Source: Eutrophobius brisbanensis (lineage in GTDB: Bacteria; Pseudomonadota; Gammaproteobacteria; Eutrophobiales; Eutrophobiaceae). Taken from it: DNA of 64,000 nucleotides. A program made the position numbers and the translations under genes. The notes under the pieces were generated by a model. It was not told the origin of the DNA, did no database searches, and saw nothing but the letters and a program-made list of their open reading frames with translations. The DNA lies in assembly GCA_038131795.1 (NCBI GenBank), contig JAYPQE010000003.1, forward strand, positions 1,116,001 through 1,180,000, in the 5' to 3' direction. This document shows, piece after piece, positions 55,262 to 64,000 of this stretch; position 1 is the stretch's first letter, and each line of letters opens with the position of its first letter.

Positions 55262-55471
55262 CTATTCAGATTCCTGTAAGGCCACTTTAATTTTCTGCAA
55301 TTCCTCTTCCGTCACCCGGGCGATTTCCATGAGTACATCACGGTTTTCAAGTTGCGTGGCCTGCTCTTCCCAATCTGCATCCAGGCCGGCCTTCATGTCA
55401 TTTTGAATTCTCTCCAGGCGTTCTTCCAGTTCGGCCTTCTTGGCCAGTAAATCCTGCTTTGTCGTACTCAT
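55262..55471 (-). CDS. Small DksA-like coiled-coil protein without zinc finger
   Basis: A 69-residue protein, all helical, with two charged helices (KKAELEERLERIQNDMKAGL and EIARVTEEELQKIKVALQES) joined by an acidic tip DADWEEQATQLENRDVL. This matches the coiled-coil part of TraR/DksA proteins, where the acidic tip enters the RNA polymerase secondary channel. It stops where the zinc finger should start. A good Shine-Dalgarno (AGGAAGG) precedes the ATG. Binding to polymerase is only a guess. Confidence 0.75.
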   Translation of the reverse strand: MSTTKQDLLAKKAELEERLERIQNDMKAGLDADWEEQATQLENRDVLMEIARVTEEELQKIKVALQESE

Positions 55472-55677
55472 AATTCCTTCCTCTTATAACTTTTCATCAA
55501 GGATAATTGGGGTTGTAAATCAATGTAATGACATGAATCATATCAACTCCAAACTGATTTTCGAATGATATTACCGCGATTACCAGTGTTTTAACCATTC
55601 CTTTCCTCGTGAAGCCTGTCATTCCAGCTTTGCTGACACTACAATGGCCACCCTGCTTGATATTTCCTGGACAATAC

Positions 55678-57084
55678 ATGAATACTGAGGCCACACAGGC
55701 ATATTACGAAAACAGCCCGGTCGCCCGCTGGCTGGCGCTCGCCAGTATCAGTATTTCAACATTCTGCGTCTCCATCACCATGTCTGCAGTGAACATCGCG
55801 GTGCCGGCCATTGCACAGGATTTTAATGCCAATGCCATCCTGGTGGGCTGGGTACCAACTGCATTTTTGCTGGCCAATGCAATTTTCCTCATCCCCGCGG
55901 GCCGGGCAGCCGATATTTATGGGCGTAAAAAGATCTTCCTTATGGGCATGACAGTATTTTGCCTGTCATGCCTGATGGCCTGCCTGGCACCTAACATTGA
56001 AATACTGTTATTGACCCGGTTACTACAGGGCTTTGGCGGCGCATTTGCTTTTGCCACTGGCCTCGCCATCATCATGAGTATCTTCACCTCTGAAAATCGC
56101 GGTACGGCCATCGGTATTTCTGCGGGGACACTCTATTTTGGTTTATCTTGCGGCCCGGTCGTAGGCGGTTGGTTTACCGAACACTTTGGCTGGCGGGTGG
56201 TGTTTTTATTCCCTCTGGTACTGGGCACAATTTCCCTGATACTGATACTCCTAAAGCTTAAAGGCGAATGGAAAAATGACCATCCCGGGAAAGTGGACTA
56301 CCTGGGCGCAATCATTTTCGCCATCTCAGCAAGCTGTCTTTATATCGGAATATCATCTGTTCCCGGCATGCTGGCGACCATATTACTGGCCATCGGTGCG
56401 GCATTGATGGCGGTCTTTATTTATCAACAGACCCAATGCGAATTTCCCCTGATCCATTTCAAGGGCATCATCAACAACCAGATGTTTGCCCGATCACTGA
56501 TGGGCAATGTCTGTATCTACTGGAGCAATTACCCGTTTATATTTCTCTTCAGTCTGTACCTGCAGTTTATCCGTGACATGTCCCCTGCCGAAGCCGGACA
56601 AATTATGGTATTACAACCATTGACAATGGCCATTGTGGCACCCATTGCCGGCAGACTATCTGATCAATTTGAACCGCGTATCATTGCTACTTGTGGCTGC
56701 CTGATAATGACCTTTGCATACACCATCCTGCAATGGCTGGATACCTCTACACCCATGCTTATTATCAGTATGGCCATGGTGGTACAGGGACTGGGCTTTG
56801 GCCTCTTTACCACACCGAATAACAATGTAGCCTTAACGTCTTTAGACAAGACCCGCTATGGTATCGGTACTGCACTGTTAAACTTTGCCCGGGTCAGCGG
56901 TAACATGCTGGGAACGGCAATGGTCTTGTTACTGGTCTCATTATTTATAGGCAAGGTAGAAATCACTCCTTCCCAGTATCCTGCACTCTCCAAGGTTGTC
57001 AGTATTGCCCTGGGGGTATCTTTCTTTATGACCTTAAGCGGGGCCTACTTCTCCCATTCCAGACGTCATTCAGTAGTGGTTTGA
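55678..57084 (+). CDS. MFS drug-efflux transporter (DHA2/EmrB-like, 14 TM)
   Basis: A protein of about 468 residues with 14 hydrophobic helices. Motif A is GRAADIYGRKKIFLMG, and the motif C-like stretch is GTLYFGLSCGPVVGGWFTEH. The helix-1 motif MSAVNIAVPAIAQDF is typical of the DHA2 drug:H+ antiporters. The frame is open from 55609, but ATG 55678 (MNTEATQAYYENSPVARW) gives the usual short cytoplasmic N-terminus. No EmrA-like adaptor is adjacent. Confidence 0.88.
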   Translation: MNTEATQAYYENSPVARWLALASISISTFCVSITMSAVNIAVPAIAQDFNANAILVGWVPTAFLLANAIFLIPAGRAADIYGRKKIFLMGMTVFCLSCLMACLAPNIEILLLTRLLQGFGGAFAFATGLAIIMSIFTSENRGTAIGISAGTLYFGLSCGPVVGGWFTEHFGWRVVFLFPLVLGTISLILILLKLKGEWKNDHPGKVDYLGAIIFAISASCLYIGISSVPGMLATILLAIGAALMAVFIYQQTQCEFPLIHFKGIINNQMFARSLMGNVCIYWSNYPFIFLFSLYLQFIRDMSPAEAGQIMVLQPLTMAIVAPIAGRLSDQFEPRIIATCGCLIMTFAYTILQWLDTSTPMLIISMAMVVQGLGFGLFTTPNNNVALTSLDKTRYGIGTALLNFARVSGNMLGTAMVLLLVSLFIGKVEITPSQYPALSKVVSIALGVSFFMTLSGAYFSHSRRHSVVV

Positions 57085-57093
57085 ATGTTAATT

Positions 57094-60000
57094 TTATTCA
57101 ATCACTTTCTCATGATGCACTATTTTATATAACGCAGGTAAAACGAATAGCGTTAAAAGGGTAGACGATATCAACCCACCTATAACAACCGTTGCCAAAG
57201 GCCTTTGCACCTCGGCACCGGTTCCGACATTCATGGCCATAGGAATAAACCCAAGAATATCCGTCAAGGCTGTCATCAGTACAGGTCTTAGACGTGTAAC
57301 TGCGCCATCCATTATAGCGGTCTGCAGAGTGACCCCGCGGGCACGTAGGTCACGAATAAAAGACAGCATCACCACCCCGTTCAATACCGCAATTCCAGAC
57401 AACGCAATGAAACCCACTGCTGCAGTTATAGATAACGGCATGTCCCGGATTGTCAACATTGCGATACCACCTGTCAGTGCCAAAGGTACGCCGGTAAAAA
57501 CCAACGCGGCATCCCGCAGAGAATTAAATGCCATAACCAGCAATATAAAAATAACCAGTAAGGTCAACGGTATGATGTAGGAAAATCGTTTGGAAGCGGA
57601 TATCAATTGCTCAAATGTTCCACCATAATCAACCCAGTATCCCGCCGGGATTTCCACAGAGCCAGATACCGCATCCTGCACGTCTTGGACAAAGGTGCCA
57701 AGGTCACGGTCACGGACATTGGCCGTGACATAAATACGACGCTTTCCATTTTCCCTGCTGATTTGATTTGGGCCCTGAATTATCTTAACTTCAGCCACTT
57801 CGCTAAGTGGAATAGTATTGGATACGTCCACGCCAGCTCCCATAGCACTAATTTGTTTATCCTGTTCTACATCCCTGGCAAATGAAATGGGGAGCCGCTT
57901 TATAGCTTCTATATCAGAACGTAACGGTTCATCCAGAATTACCACCAGATCAAAGCGCCTGTCTCCTTCGAATATCTGTCCTACCTTTTCACCCCCTACT
58001 GCCGTTCGAAGGGTGCGCTGCAGCCTGTCTACACTCAAACCATAGTAAGCCATACGCTCACGGTTTGGTTCAATTGATAACATCGGTAATCCCGTAGTCT
58101 GTTCCACGCCCACATCAGCGGCCCCGGGCACGGCTTCTACCAACGCTGCCACCTCTTCCGCGAGGGCGGACAGGACTTCAAGGTCATCCCCATAAATTTT
58201 AACTGCAAGATCCGACCGAACACCGGAGATCAATTCATTAAAACGCATTTCAATCGGTTGGATGATCTCATAGCGGTTGCCAGGTATGCGGGTAATAATC
58301 TCCTCCAACTCATTAATGAAATCGGCCTTGGGTCGCTGTGGGTCTGGCCATTCCTCCCTTGGCTTCATCATAATAAATGTATCGGCTACGCTAGGGGGCA
58401 TGGGATCAGTGGCAACTTCAGCCGTTCCAATCTTGGTAAAGACACTGGATACTTCTGGTATGGGACGTATGGCAGATTCCAACTGCTCCTGCATTTCTAC
58501 TGCCTGGCTGAGACTGGTTCCCGGTATCCTCAGGGCATGGACAGCGATGTCACCTTCATCCAAACTTGGCAAAAATTCCGCTCCCATCTTTGTGGTTTGT
58601 ATCGCTGTAATTATAACCAGGCCAATCGCAAATACGACAACCGGAACACTATTCGCCAATGCCCACTTTAATACCGGTTCATATAGCTTTTTCAGTCCCC
58701 TCATTAAGATGTTTTCTTTATCTGCGACTTTTCCACTTACCAATAACGCTACTGCAGCCGGAACGACGGTAATGGATAGTATTAGTGCAGAAAGTAATGC
58801 GGTTACCACGGTGAAGGCCATGGGATGAAACATCTTGCCTTCAATACCTTGCAGGGAAAATATGGGTATATAAACAATGAGGATGATTATGACCCCGAAA
58901 AAACTCGGACGTACCACTTCCTGGGTGGCATCCCTGACGATTTCAAGCCTCTGCTTCAGGTCCGGGATAATATTTTTCTCACGTTGATACAGGGACAGAC
59001 GCCGCAGACAATTCTCCACAATAATAACTGCCCCATCGATGATCAATCCAAAATCCAGTGCCCCCAGACTCATGAGATTTCCAGACACCCGGTTCTGAAC
59101 CATGCCGGTAATGGTCATCAACATAGCCATAGGTATCACTGCCGCGGTTATGAGTGCCGCCCGCCAGTTCCCCAGCAGCAATAATAAGATGACAATCACC
59201 AATAATGCCGCTTCTGCGAGATTCTGCTTCACAGTGGCAATGGTCTTGTCTACCAGTGATGTGCGATCATAAAGTGGATTTAGCTCAACACCATCCGGCA
59301 AAGATTGTTTTATTTCTTCAAGATTTTCAGCTGTCGCCCGTGCAACCTCACGGCTGTTTTCACCAATCAGCATAAATACCGTTCCCAACACCACTTCCCT
59401 ACCGTCCTGGGTCGCCGCCCCTGTGCGCAGTTCTGTCCCTATTTCAACCGTAGCGATGTCGTCCAGCCGCACCGGCACACCATCACGGATCGCAACAGTA
59501 ACCCTACGAATATCTTCAAGGTCAACAAGCTGGCCAGGTGAACGGACCAGGTATTGAGAACCGAAATATTCAATATATCCCGCTCCAGTATTGAGGTTAT
59601 TTTCAGCGAGTGCTAAAAGAATATCATCAATCTCCAGGTCATATGCCAGTAAGCTGTCGGGATGAGGATGGACATGAAATTCCCTGGTATAACCACCAAT
59701 TGAATTCACCTCCACCACACCGGGGGTACGCAGCAGTTGGGGCTTCACAATCCAGTCCTGTACCGTTCTCAACAACATCGGGTCATGTTCAACGCCCTCA
59801 CTGCTATTGATCGTATACATAAAGATTTCCCCAAGGCCGGTGGCAATGGGGCCCATCTCAGGGTCAAGACCAGCAGGTAACTGGCTTTTGACTTCGGTCA
59901 GACGTTCATTAACCAATTGCCTGGCAAAATAGATGTCCGTACCGTCCTCAAAAATCACTGTGACCTGCGACAGGCCATATCGGGATATAGAACGTGTATA

Positions 60001-60240
60001 ATCCAGAGATGGCAGACTGGCCATGGCATTTTCAATAGCAAAGGTAACCCGTTGCTCTGATTCCAGGGGTGAATAGCCGGGTGCCTCGGTATTGATCTGG
60101 ACCTGGATATTGGTGATATCCGGCACAGCATCGATGGGCAGGCGCTGGTAGTTATATATCCCCAACAGTGCGAGACCAATGGCGAACAGGATCATCAACC
60201 ACCGGTATTCCAGGGATACAGATATAATTTTTTTCAACAT
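57094..60240 (-). CDS. Heavy-metal efflux RND transporter CzcA/CusA type
   Basis: A 1048-residue RND pump. The helix-4 signature LDFGLIIDGAVIIVENCLRR contains the two Asp and the Glu of the proton relay of heavy-metal (HME) pumps. The N-terminal RWLMILFAIGLALLGIYNYQ is the first TM, with periplasmic domains after it. It exports divalent or monovalent metal from cytoplasm and periplasm together with the adaptor and TolC-like genes upstream (11 bp apart). The specific metal is not certain. Confidence 0.94.
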   Translation of the reverse strand: MLKKIISVSLEYRWLMILFAIGLALLGIYNYQRLPIDAVPDITNIQVQINTEAPGYSPLESEQRVTFAIENAMASLPSLDYTRSISRYGLSQVTVIFEDGTDIYFARQLVNERLTEVKSQLPAGLDPEMGPIATGLGEIFMYTINSSEGVEHDPMLLRTVQDWIVKPQLLRTPGVVEVNSIGGYTREFHVHPHPDSLLAYDLEIDDILLALAENNLNTGAGYIEYFGSQYLVRSPGQLVDLEDIRRVTVAIRDGVPVRLDDIATVEIGTELRTGAATQDGREVVLGTVFMLIGENSREVARATAENLEEIKQSLPDGVELNPLYDRTSLVDKTIATVKQNLAEAALLVIVILLLLLGNWRAALITAAVIPMAMLMTITGMVQNRVSGNLMSLGALDFGLIIDGAVIIVENCLRRLSLYQREKNIIPDLKQRLEIVRDATQEVVRPSFFGVIIILIVYIPIFSLQGIEGKMFHPMAFTVVTALLSALILSITVVPAAVALLVSGKVADKENILMRGLKKLYEPVLKWALANSVPVVVFAIGLVIITAIQTTKMGAEFLPSLDEGDIAVHALRIPGTSLSQAVEMQEQLESAIRPIPEVSSVFTKIGTAEVATDPMPPSVADTFIMMKPREEWPDPQRPKADFINELEEIITRIPGNRYEIIQPIEMRFNELISGVRSDLAVKIYGDDLEVLSALAEEVAALVEAVPGAADVGVEQTTGLPMLSIEPNRERMAYYGLSVDRLQRTLRTAVGGEKVGQIFEGDRRFDLVVILDEPLRSDIEAIKRLPISFARDVEQDKQISAMGAGVDVSNTIPLSEVAEVKIIQGPNQISRENGKRRIYVTANVRDRDLGTFVQDVQDAVSGSVEIPAGYWVDYGGTFEQLISASKRFSYIIPLTLLVIFILLVMAFNSLRDAALVFTGVPLALTGGIAMLTIRDMPLSITAAVGFIALSGIAVLNGVVMLSFIRDLRARGVTLQTAIMDGAVTRLRPVLMTALTDILGFIPMAMNVGTGAEVQRPLATVVIGGLISSTLLTLFVLPALYKIVHHEKVIE

Positions 60241-60251
60241 TTTCGCTGTCC

Positions 60252-61538
60252 TTAATGGTCGTGACTGGCGCCTGATTTTTCAATATCGGCTTTGATCAGG
60301 TAACTGTTTTCAGTCACGTATTCAGTCCCGGGGGCGAGTCCTCCCAACACTTCCATCCATTCATCATTGGTGAGTCCAAATTCGAGCATACGGACCTCAT
60401 AGGTATCACCGAATTTCCCGTACACCACATCAAAATCACGGAATTGCTGGACACCTGAACGCTTCACGGCAAGAGGGACCTGGTGTTCAGCAATATCCAC
60501 TTCAGCAGTAATAAATTGTCCTGGCCTGAAGACCTGACCTGTATTGTCTATTGGGATAATGGCATGTATGGTCTGGCTGGCGAGATTGCTCATTGGTGAT
60601 AATCTCTCAATTTTACCGGGTATTGACCGACCATCCAGGGTTTGTATGGAAACTTGCTGCCCAATATTAATCTTACCCATATCCCTGGGAAAAATATCCA
60701 GTTGCACCCATACCTGGGACAGGTCAACAATGGTGTAGAGCGGTTCATTGGCCGTTACTTCTCCCGGTTGGACATTTCGCAAGGTCACCAGACCGTTAAT
60801 GGGCGCCTTGACCGGGTAGTCCTGTAGGCTTTCACTGCTTTCAACTATCAGCAGGGTGTCTCCGGCAGATACCACATCATTTATTTGTGCATTGATACTT
60901 TTTACAATACCCGGGAAACGTGGCATGACCCTGGAGACCCGGTTTGGATCAATCTCTACCCTGCCCGTGAGTATCATGGTTTCACGTATGGTTGCTGGTC
61001 CTGCAATTTCGGTACTGATCCCTGCTTCGCTGGCCAGGTCCTCCGGAATCATGGTTCGACCTTCATAGCTCTCGTAGTACCATTCATAACGGCTCCCCTG
61101 GTAGATGGCATTAACCGTCACGTTAAAGGAATGGGGTTCCGTCACTACGCCTTCCCCGCGTAAAAAATCTCCTTGCTTATAAAAGGTAAATTGGTCAGAT
61201 ACATTACCCGTTCTCCCTAATACAATCTCGAGTTCGACTTCTGCCGGATCAACTGCATTACCATTACTGTATGGAAAAATTCGAAACTCCGGTGGCACTC
61301 CCGTTTCAAAGATGGTCACCTCAAGGGCAAACTCTCCATCTTCAAGCAATCTACCGTTATGTGGACCGCGAGCATAATCTTCCTCAACCTCGCCATGCCC
61401 ATGACCACCTGCATCATCATGCCCGTGGCCATCCGTTCCATGTTCATGCTGCAGCTGCCATCTAATAATAACTGCGGTTATAACCAGTACTAATATTGTG
61501 AGAAAAATATTGCGTATCATAATTTCACCATTTTCCAA
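60252..61538 (-). CDS. Heavy-metal efflux periplasmic adaptor (CzcB/CusB-like)
   Basis: A 428-residue membrane-fusion protein with an N-terminal helix (about 8-25), a His-rich metal-binding stretch (EHGTDGHGHDDAGGHGHGE), a DUF-like N-terminal beta domain, and the lipoyl/barrel-sandwich parts (VSAGDTLLIVESSESLQDYP, VKAPINGLVTLRNVQPGEV). The C-terminus has another His (GASHDH). It links the RND pump to the outer-membrane channel. The His-rich region points to zinc, cobalt or nickel. The start overlaps the end of the TolC-like gene by 14 bp. Confidence 0.92.
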   Translation of the reverse strand: MENGEIMIRNIFLTILVLVITAVIIRWQLQHEHGTDGHGHDDAGGHGHGEVEEDYARGPHNGRLLEDGEFALEVTIFETGVPPEFRIFPYSNGNAVDPAEVELEIVLGRTGNVSDQFTFYKQGDFLRGEGVVTEPHSFNVTVNAIYQGSRYEWYYESYEGRTMIPEDLASEAGISTEIAGPATIRETMILTGRVEIDPNRVSRVMPRFPGIVKSINAQINDVVSAGDTLLIVESSESLQDYPVKAPINGLVTLRNVQPGEVTANEPLYTIVDLSQVWVQLDIFPRDMGKINIGQQVSIQTLDGRSIPGKIERLSPMSNLASQTIHAIIPIDNTGQVFRPGQFITAEVDIAEHQVPLAVKRSGVQQFRDFDVVYGKFGDTYEVRMLEFGLTNDEWMEVLGGLAPGTEYVTENSYLIKADIEKSGASHDH

Positions 61539-62814
61539 GTTGAGCGCCTGTTAAGCGATCAATTTCAATTTTATGTTCGTGGATGCTGACTGCCGTATCA
61601 ATTATTTGTTTACGTGAATTTCGTAATATCTGTTGTGCCTGGACCAGCTCAAGCAGTGAATAACGGCCTGCCTGGTAACCTGATTCATAATCACTTAACA
61701 GACGACTGGCAGCGGGGATAATCCTGTTACTTAATGATTCGTAGGTATCATAGGAATGCTCAAGTTCCTGGTACAATTCAAACAGCATTGCATACAACTC
61801 CGTCTTCTTTTGCGCCAGATTTAATGAGCTGATATTAGCCAGGGACCGTGCCTCATCAATATAGGGACTTGCCCTGGACGCAGACCCTAGAGGCACTGAA
61901 GCCGAGGCAACAAAGGCAAAATCGTTACTGTCTCCCAGATAGCGAACTCCTGCGTCCAGATTTATATCCGGTTTCTGTCTGCTTTGGGCCAGTCTGATCT
62001 TCGCCTGGTACAGGTATTCTTCGCGGACAAACCTAACCAGGGCTGGATGTCTATCCAGCAATACCTCCAGTTCGGAAAATGGCACCAGCTCATCGAGTTC
62101 AAAAATATCTGCTTCTACTCTTTCAAATCGAGGTTCTTTTTCATTCCAGAGTGTTGATAGGCGCAAGCGTGAACTTTCCAGATCATGAATCTTATGATTC
62201 AGTTCCTGTTGTTCACTGGCAAGGTTAATAATAATCCTGTAACGCTCCGACTCGGGTGTCCTGCCGGCCTCTATTCTCTCTTCAACCAGCCGCTCGGTTA
62301 ATCTCACCAGTTCCAGCGCTTCTTCCGCGAGGTGGAGATATTCCTGGTCCGCCGCCACATGTAAAAAGCGACTTGCAGTTTCTGCCAGGATATTCAGCCT
62401 GTCATAGTCTCTGTCATTTTCCAGTAGTAGCATTTCATTTTTAACTACATTGCCCCTGCTGGCTGCCTTGTTACCCATCTCCAGGGTCCGCGACAGGCTC
62501 AATGTCGCTTCAACGCCACCAAAAGCGAGGGCATCTCCGGTCCCGGCAAAATTTTCCATACTAAGTGAAACCTGATCTGCAGGAGGTTGCAGGGCCTGGC
62601 GCATCCTGGCGGCAAGTGCCTGTGCCTTATAGTCAGTTACTAATAACCGGGGATTATCTTCCAGTACCTTGATGACTGCCTGGTTCAGGGTTATCACTTC
62701 CTGAGCATTAGCATATATCGTCCCGGCCCCAAGCATTACCATGCATAAGGAAAGAATACGTATCATTTTTTTCATTACACGATCTCTAGATTCAAGCAAT
62801 CCATGGATTGCCAA
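61525..62814 (-). CDS. Outer-membrane TolC-family channel (CzcC-like)
   Basis: A 429-residue protein with a signal peptide (cleavage near NAQEV) and two OEP repeats of long helices (VIKVLEDNPRLLVTDYKAQA; RIRLAQSRQKPDINLDAGVR). SYDTYESLSNRIIPAASRLL and the GYQAGRYSLLELVQAQQ motif near the C-terminus are typical. It is the outer channel of the metal pump and is translated with czcB by overlap. A later ATG (MKKMIRILSLCMVM) is the more probable start for the signal peptide. Confidence 0.9.
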   Translation of the reverse strand: MAIHGLLESRDRVMKKMIRILSLCMVMLGAGTIYANAQEVITLNQAVIKVLEDNPRLLVTDYKAQALAARMRQALQPPADQVSLSMENFAGTGDALAFGGVEATLSLSRTLEMGNKAASRGNVVKNEMLLLENDRDYDRLNILAETASRFLHVAADQEYLHLAEEALELVRLTERLVEERIEAGRTPESERYRIIINLASEQQELNHKIHDLESSRLRLSTLWNEKEPRFERVEADIFELDELVPFSELEVLLDRHPALVRFVREEYLYQAKIRLAQSRQKPDINLDAGVRYLGDSNDFAFVASASVPLGSASRASPYIDEARSLANISSLNLAQKKTELYAMLFELYQELEHSYDTYESLSNRIIPAASRLLSDYESGYQAGRYSLLELVQAQQILRNSRKQIIDTAVSIHEHKIEIDRLTGAQLGKW

Positions 62815-62881
62815 ATTTATTTATGCGAATACGACGTAAACAGGCAAAACACGCCCTATAATACGTTCGCTACTATATGAA

Positions 62882-63301
62882 TTAATGACTAGGAGAAGGT
62901 GGACCGCGTTTGGGTGGGGACAGACCGTAAAGAAGAATGCGTGGAACTAGATTGCCGGGTATATGCCTGTGAATTCTGGTCAACACCTGAGGCATAGCGA
63001 TAAAAATAATCAACAAAATGATCAAGACTGAACCGGGGTCTGCTCCCTCGATTTTTTTGAGGATGAAATCTGGCGTGGATTTTAGTTCATGGACTTCATG
63101 ATGATCAGAATGCTCATCAGCACCGTGCTGGTCCGAAAAGGTATGGAAATCAATGACGTGCGTCTCATTATTTACCAGATCTGAATGGTGTTCATGATGG
63201 ACATGAATCTGCAGCTGAATTAAAAACTGCAGGATCATTGCGAAGATCAACAGCCAGCTAAATAACCGATGATTTTGCATAAACTTTCGCCATTGATTCA
63301 T
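62882..63301 (-). CDS. His-rich membrane protein preceding the czcCBA operon
   Basis: A 139-residue protein. An N-terminal helix (about 13-30) is followed by a His/Asp/Glu-rich periplasmic loop (HVHHEHHSDLVNNETHVIDF; DQHGADEHSDHHEVHE), a second helix (about 89-105) and a Pro-rich tail ending LSPPKRGPPSPSH. Small His-rich proteins of this type head many czc operons (CzcI-like). It probably binds metal in the periplasm. I do not recognise a named family. Confidence 0.7.
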   Translation of the reverse strand: MNQWRKFMQNHRLFSWLLIFAMILQFLIQLQIHVHHEHHSDLVNNETHVIDFHTFSDQHGADEHSDHHEVHELKSTPDFILKKIEGADPGSVLIILLIIFIAMPQVLTRIHRHIPGNLVPRILLYGLSPPKRGPPSPSH

Positions 63302-63476
63302 CTTTTAACATTAAATGCTTTTGGACCAATAGTCTACAAATCAAATAACTTCCTGAAATTAATATAAAATTTATTCTTTATTTTTTAAATATTCAGATTC
63401 AAATATCGCATTGATACATTATTGTAAAAAAAAGCATAATATTCCGATAATTAAAATTAATAGTCCACGACACCTA

Positions 63477-64000
63477 ATGATAAGCTTCCAACAATGGATA
63501 CAGGCACCACAGACTCACTGGTTGAGAAAACTGGTGTTTCAGATACATTTATGGCTGGGCATCGGCCTTGGACTTTATGTCCTTGCCATCAGTCTGAGTG
63601 GTAGCGCCTTATTATTAAAATGGCCATTCTATGGCTGGTTTGAACCCAAGTATGTGGTACCTACCGATGACATCCCGCTGGAAGGAGAAGCCCTCACTAA
63701 AAAGATGGCGGAAGTCTACGAAGGTTATCAATTGGGCTTTACCACAACGGCCTCGGAACCCACCGATGCCACCTACATTGTCCTGCAAAAAGACGGGGAA
63801 TACATCCCCCACTACTTTAACCAATACACCGGGGAGGACATCGGCCCCGCCCACCCCTGGCAAATAAAGAGCATACAATGGCTGGCAGATGTTCACGACG
63901 ATCTGCTGATAGGTGATAAGGGTGTCAAAATTAATGGTGTCGGTGGGGTTTTGTTTGTATTAATGACTATTACGGGATTTATGATCTGGTGGCAAGGACG
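63477..64000 (+). CDS. PepSY-associated TM-helix protein (3' end outside window)
   Basis: From ATG 63477 an open frame of 174 codons runs off the right edge. It begins MISFQQWIQAPQTHWLRKLV, with a first TM helix (FQIHLWLGIGLGLYVLAISL), an ADVHDDLLIGDKG motif containing the conserved His, and a second helix with VLFVLMTITGFMIWWQG. This is the PepSY_TM family, often linked to iron or copper reduction. It is divergent from the metal-efflux operon, with 175 bp between them. Confidence 0.88.
   Translation, partial: MISFQQWIQAPQTHWLRKLVFQIHLWLGIGLGLYVLAISLSGSALLLKWPFYGWFEPKYVVPTDDIPLEGEALTKKMAEVYEGYQLGFTTTASEPTDATYIVLQKDGEYIPHYFNQYTGEDIGPAHPWQIKSIQWLADVHDDLLIGDKGVKINGVGGVLFVLMTITGFMIWWQG

Noticed and set aside
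55609..55677. A 23-residue N-terminal extension of the MFS transporter
   Set aside because: Homologues begin near the ATG at 55678, and the extension has no helix or signal character.

Overview
The window is chromosomal DNA from a gammaproteobacterium of moderate GC content. The evidence is the classical gene order from rpsB through tsf, pyrH, frr, uppS, cdsA, dxr, rseP, bamA and skp to lpxD, with divergent map-glnD. MutH, FabA/FabB and ArfB support this. Hopanoid genes and a class III (PhaC/PhaE) polyhydroxyalkanoate synthase point to an environmental lineage such as those around Chromatiales, Nitrosococcales or Methylococcales. I do not assign a genus. I see no rRNA, tRNA or CRISPR array.

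Layout. 1-11.3 kb (minus strand) is the translation and envelope housekeeping cluster. 11.5-16.7 kb (plus) holds map, glnD, mutH and dusA, with a REP-like inverted-repeat pair between mutH and dusA. 16.8-23.0 kb (plus) is a hopanoid cluster: HpnL-like membrane protein, squalene synthase-like enzyme, HpnG-like nucleoside phosphorylase, a PhyH-type dioxygenase and an HpnN-like RND exporter. 23.2-24.5 kb holds two decayed membrane-protein genes. 24.6-31.0 kb (minus) has a secreted phosphatase-like protein, phaC/phaE, acs and ispG. 31.2-33.0 kb is fabA-fabB, followed by two CUCCUCCC-loop hairpins and a candidate small RNA. 33.2-43.6 kb is a mixture of single genes: DUF3750, SDR, GNAT, DUF938, arfB, a secreted lectin-fold protein, a short MscS, HAD, an SSS symporter, a cyclophilin/DUF11/CFI-box fusion and DUF4159. 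43.6-44.7 kb is a wrecked MacAB-like ABC transporter interrupted by a 371-bp IS3-family remnant. 44.8-50.1 kb has an esterase and a probable mscS-rimB-rimK-aspartoacylase-RCK operon. 50.2-51.5 kb is an aminotransferase pseudogene. 51.5-57.1 kb has a TonB receptor, a GST, an EEP-family protein, a zinc-finger-less DksA-like protein and an MFS exporter. 57.1-63.3 kb is a czcCBA-type heavy-metal efflux operon led by a His-rich membrane protein. The window ends inside a PepSY-type membrane protein.

Themes. Isoprenoid supply (dxr, ispG, uppS) and hopanoid synthesis and export are both represented. Carbon storage and acetate activation (phaC/phaE, acs) sit side by side. Several accessory genes are broken by single nonsense substitutions while the housekeeping genes are intact, which suggests recent, ongoing loss of accessory functions. 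The observations most worth checking are the candidate CUCCUCCC-loop small RNA behind a sigma-E-like promoter, the PhyH oxygenase inside the hopanoid cluster, the mscS/rimBK/RCK operon, and histone H1-like basic tails on both ribosomal protein S2 and PhaE.
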